A stretch of 64,000 nt of DNA from assembly GCA_021732995.1 (NCBI GenBank), contig JAKFWA010000007.1, forward strand, positions 1 to 64,000. The letters are read 5' to 3'. Source of the DNA: Planctomycetaceae bacterium (lineage in GTDB: Bacteria; Planctomycetota; Planctomycetia; Planctomycetales; Planctomycetaceae). A program made the position numbers and the translations under genes. The notes under the pieces are model-generated. The model was not told the origin of the DNA, searched no databases, and saw only the letters and a program-made list of their open reading frames with translations. The first letter of the stretch is position 1, and each line of letters begins with the position of its first letter. This document shows, one piece after another, positions 58,333-64,000 of this stretch.

Positions 58333-59817
58333 CTAGCGGTTTGGGTTGATGTCGGTGATACCCCATATCAATCTATCAAGACCCTTCTTCGTCAGACCGC
58401 TACGAAGATCCACCCAAGTGAATTCCTCAAGAAATAACGGCAACTTGATCTCGGCAGGAGCACCCGGAAGCAGCACTGGAATGACCGGTAGAATATTACC
58501 GGCCTTCTTCTCATTGACGAAGCGGCGCAGAAGAGCCTTCATCTCAGGGTCTTCCCAAGGGCCAATCCCATTATCAGCTACACAGATCGCTGCTGAATGG
58601 CAGAATTTAATGATGTCCTCAAGTGCATCTTGCCATCCTAGCCCAGGCCGTAGTTCCCATTCATCAAGCCATGGATTTAACCTTCTCTTCCTCAATTCGA
58701 TTCCGAGCTGTCTAACGGATGGCTTGTCTTTGCTGTTGTGACTAAGGAAAACGTCAAATCGAGCATCGTTAATTTTGGGCTCGACGTGTGGGCGTTGGCA
58801 TACTGAGGTTGCTAAAAGTCTCTCAATCAGAGCTACAACCAACTCAGGATCATACGCTTTTCTTAATACGTCCAATTCGTCATCAGTGACACCCTGGCTT
58901 TTGAGATCGGGCGAAAACCAGTCAAATGCTTTCTCCGCCGAACCACCGGCTGCTCCCACGGGAATAACGAGCTTTCGTTGCTCGCGAGCCGCTTCGGCGA
59001 TGTGCAATGTCCCCACCGCCCCACCCACGAGTAAAACGATATCTGCGGGTTTAACTTGTCGATGGCGGACCGTAGGCCATTCTTCGTTCCAAATCTGCAT
59101 CTTGCACAGATTCAGATTTGGCAAGTCTCTTTGCAATTCCGCGAACGTGGGGCCATCGTGAACTTCTTCCGTCCGCGTGATGACTCGAAGATTCGTCACG
59201 GACCCAACTTGATTCGCCCCTTCAAGGAATTGCCGGTCGGCTGTCGGCTCATGAGTCGAACCAACGACTATGGTCAACTCTGTGTTTGCCAGTCGACTGC
59301 CCAACGCACGACAAAAGTCACGAAACAGCTTTCGGCCATGTTCACTTTGAATATGTTTCCCGGACCCGGAAACTAGGATGGTTCGCTGAAGTTGGATGTC
59401 GTGACTTGGACCAACGACGTGCTTGTCCGGCTGTGACCGGTTGGTCGGTAACATGGATTCATTAGCATGTCCGGTCTGGTCAACGAGTTCCGCGTGGTAG
59501 TGGTGCCGCAACCACCTAGATATTTTCACTCTTGTTTCGTCTAGCACGGCCATGTCAATTTCAGGCTTACGTGAGGTATTCAAAAGCCGATACCAAAGTT
59601 TTCCACCTTCTCCAGGGAAATTTGGCGCACCACTCTTATCAAGTTTCGAGTCACGAATTGCTCTCACAACCCGCCGTCCGATATCGCAAAGAGGATGTCC
59701 AGTGTGGAGGCGCACATCATCCTCCCCACAACTTCCGGATCCTACGTCAGGATACGCGTCCAGCTCATTCAGCATCTTGCGTATTAGCAGTCGCAAATCG
59801 TCGCCAGTTTCTTGCAT
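58333..59817 (-). CDS. TIR-domain protein with SLOG-like nucleotide-binding domain
   Basis: A 494-aa protein. Residues ~1-120 are a helical domain of unknown type. Residues ~143-320 show a Rossmann-type, SLOG/LOG-like domain (RTILVSGSGKHIQSEHGRKL; a glycine-rich loop LLVGGAVGTLHIAEAAREQR; KLVIPVGAAGGSAEKAFDWF). Residues ~350-494 are a TIR domain (FDVFLSHNSKDKPSVRQLGI, then LNPWLDEWELRPGLGWQDAL), with Asp/Glu in LDEWEL at the site where TIR NADases have their catalytic glutamate. Bacterial TIR-SLOG and SIR2-SLOG proteins take part in NAD-depleting antiphage defence, the SLOG domain sensing a nucleotide signal. I infer such an effector role. It stands alone between repeats. Confidence 0.85.
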   Translation of the reverse strand: MQETGDDLRLLIRKMLNELDAYPDVGSGSCGEDDVRLHTGHPLCDIGRRVVRAIRDSKLDKSGAPNFPGEGGKLWYRLLNTSRKPEIDMAVLDETRVKISRWLRHHYHAELVDQTGHANESMLPTNRSQPDKHVVGPSHDIQLQRTILVSGSGKHIQSEHGRKLFRDFCRALGSRLANTELTIVVGSTHEPTADRQFLEGANQVGSVTNLRVITRTEEVHDGPTFAELQRDLPNLNLCKMQIWNEEWPTVRHRQVKPADIVLLVGGAVGTLHIAEAAREQRKLVIPVGAAGGSAEKAFDWFSPDLKSQGVTDDELDVLRKAYDPELVVALIERLLATSVCQRPHVEPKINDARFDVFLSHNSKDKPSVRQLGIELRKRRLNPWLDEWELRPGLGWQDALEDIIKFCHSAAICVADNGIGPWEDPEMKALLRRFVNEKKAGNILPVIPVLLPGAPAEIKLPLFLEEFTWVDLRSGLTKKGLDRLIWGITDINPNR

Positions 59818-60024
59818 GTCGGCCTGTCGGTATTCAGAACAGTGGTGATCACAGAGCTTTGCCTAACGCTTCGGTTGGACTAAAGACGCACATAGACACG
59901 TACTTTTTGATGTTGCGGTCGGCGAAGTCAATGGTCAGCGCTGGTTCTCTGCACTACCACATGCTCCGCTCCATACTGGCCGAATGGGCTCAGTCGGGCG
60001 ACGATGCAATTCTTCGTTCGCCGG
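59818..60024. other. Upstream region of the TIR/SLOG gene
   Basis: About 205 bp upstream of the TIR gene, ending at element copy B. It should hold the TIR promoter (CACATAGACACGTACTTTTT is the most AT-rich part). No gene is supported. Confidence 0.4.
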
Positions 60025-60164
60025 TGCCTCAGACAACTCGTTGTCTGGGCTGCGGAGCAGCAAGAGGTTTGCCAAAATAGGCATCGTGCCGGAGAGGTTG
60101 GCGACAGGTGGTGAAGTCCCTCTTGTCGCTTCGCGACCCGGACAAGCAAGTTGTCCGGGCCACC
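60025..60164 (+). repeat. Palindrome-ended element, copy B
   Basis: About 140 bp in direct orientation relative to copy A (58130-58268). It abuts without a gap the point where the duplicated histidine-kinase fragment begins at 60165. A hairpin-only relative is at 63456-63486. Confidence 0.8.
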
Positions 60165-60484
60165 CGCCGCAAAACAGCTTCAGCCCGGCGCCGCTCCTCA
60201 GTTTCAAAGCGCAGCGTTTCGGTGGCGGCAGCCAACTCCGCCGTGCGCCGTTCCAAGCTCGCCTTGAGAGCGGACACTTCCGCCTCAGCCCTCGCGAGCC
60301 GATCAGGCAGACCAATCTCCCCACCAAGATCCATCCGAGGTTGTAGCGACATGACTTGTTCCCTCAGTGCGCAAGTCGATTCTACTCAGACAGTAAGAGA
60401 AAGATACTCCCCCCAGCAGATGGTCGAGTCGGCGGCAGTGAGATCTGAGAGCAGGCTTGTTGGAAGTCACGATCTCGTAGGGTG
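60165..60484 (-). pseudogene. Duplicated 5' fragment of the hybrid kinase plus leader
   Basis: Encodes MSLQPRMDLGGEIGLPDRLA ... LRFETEERRRAEAVLRR, the first ~62 residues of the kinase. It is then cut off by the palindrome element and reads into unrelated codons to 60029. No catalytic domain remains, although a ~107-aa coiled-coil peptide could still be made from its intact start. Confidence 0.9.
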
Positions 60485-60524
60485 CTACCCAGTCCAATTC
60501 CGTTGCTCCACTACAGTGGATTCC

Positions 60525-63380
60525 TCATTGCTCTGATGAGATATCCCAGATTCGGATTGCTCGGTCGCCACCACTGGATGCGAGGCGAGTTCCGTCAGGG
60601 TGGAACGCCAGGCCCCAGACTTGGCCGGTGTGGCCGATCAACTTGTCGATTTGTTGGCCAGTCACCGCATCCCACACTCGGACGGTGTAATCGAGGCTGG
60701 ACGACGCGAGACGCTTTCCGTCCGGACTGAAGGCGATGCGAGTAATCTCGTCGTTGTGGCCTCGGAGTGTCATCAACTGTTTTCCGCTGGCCTCATCCCA
60801 AACCTTAATCGTCTGGTCCGAACTGCCCGATGCCAGTCGGGTGCCGTCCGGGCTGAAGGCGACACTGATCACGAGCCGCGTGTGGCCATTCAGTTGCAGC
60901 ACTTCCCGACCATTCGCGAGATCCCAGACTCGAACTGTTTTGTCTCCGCTAGCCGTGGCCAAGCGTTTTCCATCGGGGCGAAAAGCGACGGCCGTCACTA
61001 TATCGGAGTGCCCTTTGAGTGTCAGTGATTCGCGACTGGTGGTCGTGTTCCAAAGCTTGGCGGTCCGATCGAAGCTGCCGGTCGCCAGACGGCTGCCATC
61101 GGGACTGAAGGCCAGGTTTTGGATCAGCAGTGAGTGTCCCTTGAACGTCGCCTTTTCTTGACCGGTCTCGGCATTCCAGAGTTTCACTTCGCCCGGAGCG
61201 GACGCATTGGTCGCATTCCCACCGGCCGTCGCCAGCCATTGGCCATCCGGGCTGAACGCCAGCGCCGTAACCAAGCCGGGATTCCCTTTCAGCACCAGCG
61301 TCTCTTCCCCACTCGTGGCATTCCACAGCCGAACCGTTTGATCGCGACCGCCAGAAGCCAATCGTTTTCCATCCTGGCTGAATGACACGGCGTTGATCGA
61401 ATCGGTGTGGCCAAGCAGCGTGAGCGGCTCCAGGCGGCCGGTGGGATTCCAGACCTTGGCCGTCTGATCTCCGCTGCCAGAGACCAGTCGTTTTCCATCC
61501 GCGCTGAAGGCCACGCAGGTGACATGGCTGGAGTGTCCTCGCAAAATTCGTGTGCGTTGGCCGGCGCGATTCCACACCATCACGGTTTGATCGGAGCTGA
61601 CCGAAGCGAGTTGGCTTCCATCCGGGCTGAACGCGACTCCGAAAACCCAATGAGCGTGACCCTTCAAGGTGCGCCGTTCTTGACCTGTCACGGCGTCCCA
61701 GACCTTCACGGTCTGATCCGTTCCTGCCGAAGCCAGCGACTTGCCATCGGGGCTGAACGCCACGCTCAGAACATGGCCGGAGTGTCCTTTCAAGGTCTTG
61801 ATCGCTTGGCCCTTCTCGCTGTCCCACAACATCACCGTTTCGTCCGCGCTACACGTGGCCAACCGTTTTCCATCGGGGCTGAAGGCAACGCAGTAAACCG
61901 CCTTCGCGTGCCCCTTCAACGTGAGCAACTCTTGGCCGCTCGTGCTGTCCCAGATTTTGATCGTCTGATCGCTGCTGGCCGTGGCCAGTCGCTGGCCATC
62001 CGGACTAAATGCCACGCTGCGAGTTTCGTCCGTGTGACCTTTCAAGGTGAGCTGCTCTTGGCCACTTGTGGCGTCCCACACTTTGACTTCATGCTGAGCC
62101 GCTTTGTCGTTGCGAAGTCCGCTCGCTGATGCCAGCCGCTTTCCGTCTCGACTGAACGCCACGCTCATGACCATGGAACTGTGTCCCTTCAAGGTGAGCG
62201 ACTCCCGGCCCGTGGCCGCATCCCACACTTTGACCGTCTTGTCGCCGCTCGCCGAGGCGATTCTTTGCCCGTCCGAACTGAATGCCACGCTGCTCAGTCC
62301 CGACGTGTGGCCGCTCAGCGTGAATTGCACCTGACCCTCATCGGGGATGGGAAGCACCTGTTTCGCATCCCAGACATGCACCGTCGTGTCGGCCCCCGCG
62401 GACGCCAGTCGCTGGCCATCCGGACTGAACACGACGCTCGTCACTTCGCCAAAATGCGACCGCGACCTGAGCAACTCCTGACCACTCGTGGCGTCCCAGA
62501 TTATGACGGCGCTGTCAGCTCCGGCTGAGACCACTCGTGTCCCGTCGGGACTAAATGCCACCCCGGTGAGTTTGTCGGCATGTCCCTTCAGCGTGAGTGT
62601 GACTTGCCCTGTCGCGGCGTCCCACAATCGAACCAGCTTGTCGTCCCCAGCGGACGCCAGTCGTTTCCCATCCGGACTAAACGCGATGCGATTGATGTCG
62701 CCACGGGCACTCTTCAACGTCAGCGATTCCTTCCCCGTCGTCGCGTCCCAAACTTTCACGGTGTCGTCCTGGCTTGCAGACGCCAGACGTGTCCCATCCG
62801 GGCTGAACACGACATCCAAGACCCAGTTTGTGTGCCCTGTCAGCTTGAGCAATTCTTGGCCGGTAGTCGCGTCCCAAACTCGGACCGTGTTGTCGCGACT
62901 GGCCGACGCCAGGCGTTTGCCGTCCGAGTCAAAAACCACTCTTTGGACTGAGGAAGTATGCCCTTTCAACGTCAACTGTTCCTCGCCGCTCGTGGCATCC
63001 CAGACGGTGATGTCCCGGTGTGCGTCTCCGGACACGAGCCGCTTTCCATCCGGGCTGAACGTCACACACAGAACGGGGCTGTCAACACGGCTGACACTGC
63101 GTTTCCTCTTCAGAGTCAACAATTCACGGCCGGTCGCGGCGTCCCACACGACTAGTCGATGATCAAGGCTCGCCGTCGCCAACCGCTGACCATCCGAACG
63201 AAAGGCCACGTCCACGACCGCGGCCGTATGCCCCTTCAACACGAGTTGCTTTTGTTCCTGCCCCAAGGCCAGACCGCTTCGATCACCCCTGACGAAGCCG
63301 AAGACGGCCATGATTCCCAACAGCATCGCCGCGCGGTGAGTCATTTCACTTCCGAACAATGCTGCGTTGGCAAGCTTCAT
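60525..63380 (-). CDS. Exported WD40 repeat protein (21 repeats)
   Basis: A 951-aa protein with an N-terminal signal-like segment (HRAAMLLGIMAVFGFVRG, ~15-32) followed by 21 WD40 repeats of ~42 residues. Each has the pattern LKGHTxxVxSVAFSPDGKRL then ASASxDxTVKVWDATTGQEL. Twenty-one repeats would make three seven-bladed propellers. Repeats 2, 5, 7 and 16 lack the usual GH. The repeats are highly alike at the protein level, suggesting recent expansion. It is likely a periplasmic or extracellular protein-interaction scaffold; no partner or enzyme domain is attached. GAAGG precedes the ATG by ~8 bases. Confidence 0.93.
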   Translation of the reverse strand: MKLANAALFGSEMTHRAAMLLGIMAVFGFVRGDRSGLALGQEQKQLVLKGHTAAVVDVAFRSDGQRLATASLDHRLVVWDAATGRELLTLKRKRSVSRVDSPVLCVTFSPDGKRLVSGDAHRDITVWDATSGEEQLTLKGHTSSVQRVVFDSDGKRLASASRDNTVRVWDATTGQELLKLTGHTNWVLDVVFSPDGTRLASASQDDTVKVWDATTGKESLTLKSARGDINRIAFSPDGKRLASAGDDKLVRLWDAATGQVTLTLKGHADKLTGVAFSPDGTRVVSAGADSAVIIWDATSGQELLRSRSHFGEVTSVVFSPDGQRLASAGADTTVHVWDAKQVLPIPDEGQVQFTLSGHTSGLSSVAFSSDGQRIASASGDKTVKVWDAATGRESLTLKGHSSMVMSVAFSRDGKRLASASGLRNDKAAQHEVKVWDATSGQEQLTLKGHTDETRSVAFSPDGQRLATASSDQTIKIWDSTSGQELLTLKGHAKAVYCVAFSPDGKRLATCSADETVMLWDSEKGQAIKTLKGHSGHVLSVAFSPDGKSLASAGTDQTVKVWDAVTGQERRTLKGHAHWVFGVAFSPDGSQLASVSSDQTVMVWNRAGQRTRILRGHSSHVTCVAFSADGKRLVSGSGDQTAKVWNPTGRLEPLTLLGHTDSINAVSFSQDGKRLASGGRDQTVRLWNATSGEETLVLKGNPGLVTALAFSPDGQWLATAGGNATNASAPGEVKLWNAETGQEKATFKGHSLLIQNLAFSPDGSRLATGSFDRTAKLWNTTTSRESLTLKGHSDIVTAVAFRPDGKRLATASGDKTVRVWDLANGREVLQLNGHTRLVISVAFSPDGTRLASGSSDQTIKVWDEASGKQLMTLRGHNDEITRIAFSPDGKRLASSSLDYTVRVWDAVTGQQIDKLIGHTGQVWGLAFHPDGTRLASSGGDRAIRIWDISSEQ

Positions 63381-64000
63381 GATGGCGCCTTCGTTTCCTT
63401 CCTCGACGACAAGTTCCGTGTCAGCAATATGGACTTAAATGGTTGCTTATTGCGGGTGGCTCGGACAACTCATTGTCTGGGCCACTCGCGGTCCAACGAA
63501 GCGGGGGGGTCGGGAGACCCGCGCCGAGCGCAAGGCCGGGATTTGATCCGCGGTGTGAGAGACAGCGGCGGGCGATCGGCTTCCGAGGGCTTCGTCTCTT
63601 TACCACGCACTGGTCGCGGCGGGGTCGCTGAAGTCGTGAGATTTCAGGCCGGAACTCTCACGAGTCCCGCGACCGTTGCGTGAGCTGCGCCGGAGAGACT
63701 TCGGAAGGCTCGGCCAAGCCGAGCGTGCGGGAGACTCGCGCCGAGCGCGCGGGCTGGTGTGGACGAGCGACTCGTGAGCGGGCTTCCCGGCCGAGCGGCT
63801 GGAATCGCGGGGACCGAACAAAGGTCTCACCAATCGAGCGACTCCGGCGAGTGCGTCTTCAAAACGAAGAACGTGGGTGGCACGCTCGGACCAACGGGAA
63901 GGGCGTGAAAGGGCGATCGACCACCTCGACCCACGCCCTTCGCAAAGCCTCAGGGCGCGCCATCTGCCGTCGGAGTCGTCGATCGCAAACCTTCGTCATC
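63381..64000. other. Gene-free GC-rich region with palindromes
   Basis: No supported gene in the last 620 bp. It holds the hairpin GTGGCTCGGACAACT / ATTGTCTGGGCCAC (63456-63486), related to the element at 58130, and an inverted repeat GAAGGGCGTG / CACGCCCTTC (63898-63941). The GC-rich section between (GACTCGCGCCGAGCGCGCGG) shows a repeated CGCGCCGAGCGC motif at ~63520 and ~63735. Confidence 0.5.

Noticed and set aside
60525-63380. The WD40 DNA as a tandem nucleotide repeat element
   Set aside because: The periodicity of ~126 bp follows the 42-residue protein repeat; it is coding, not a satellite.

Overview
The window looks like chromosomal DNA from a planctomycete (Planctomycetota, probably a Planctomycetaceae-type lineage). 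The evidence is the gene content: two ECF sigma factors, one overlapping a Ser/Thr kinase gene; a GYF-domain membrane protein; a NIPSNAP protein; a large secreted metalloprotease with a HEVGHTLGLRH site; giant secreted beta-rich membrane proteins with DUF1559-like motifs; a 21-repeat WD40 protein; and many short palindromic intergenic repeats. No tRNA, rRNA, CRISPR array or intact transposon was recognised.

Layout. 1-9.4 kb is mostly housekeeping: ribosomal protein S1 (minus) between two intrinsic-terminator hairpins, a 2OG-Fe(II) oxygenase, Hsp20, an Hpt protein, MogA, an SMP-30 lactonase, an ECF sigma factor, a NIPSNAP protein, a GNAT gene truncated by a repeat, and a methyltransferase. 9.5-16.4 kb has an EF-hand secreted protein, a GyrB/ParE-type topoisomerase subunit, a GYF-domain protein and a two-gene hypothetical operon. 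16.5-33.8 kb is a co-oriented block of exported proteins: a 383-aa protein, a 1171-aa and a 2861-aa protein built from the same module (three copies, two of them fused), and the metalloprotease. 33.9-39.9 kb is bounded by an inverted pair of a ~205-bp repeat. It carries ybeY, small membrane proteins, a SulP/STAS remnant, a DUF2975-like plus Xre-regulator pair, a RibD/DHFR-like reductase, and an ArsR - DUF1801-like - SRPBCC operon in which the middle gene is chimeric.

40-44.5 kb holds a Tat-signal protein and a kinase/sigma-factor pair. The kinase has an N-terminal zinc-finger-like motif and an extracytoplasmic c-type-haem (CxxCH) sensor. 44.8-55.4 kb is accessory DNA: a beta-helix gene with a decayed tandem duplicate, a cysteine-less HesB-like protein coupled to an RRM protein behind a long leader, an SGNH pseudogene, a 28-aa micropeptide candidate, a SorC-like protein, several unrecognised genes and an IS630-type remnant. 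55.4-63.4 kb has a multidomain hybrid histidine kinase, a TIR plus SLOG-like protein, and the WD40 protein.

The most notable structure is at 57.8-60.5 kb. The TIR/SLOG gene sits between two direct copies of a palindrome-ended element, and these are bracketed by a ~320-bp direct duplication of the histidine-kinase 5' end and leader. This looks like an insertion that duplicated its target. Other leads are the haem-sensor kinase/sigma pair, the three-module giant proteins, the chimeric DUF1801-like gene, and the RRM/HesB-like pair. All functional statements are homology inferences from reading the sequence; no database search was run.
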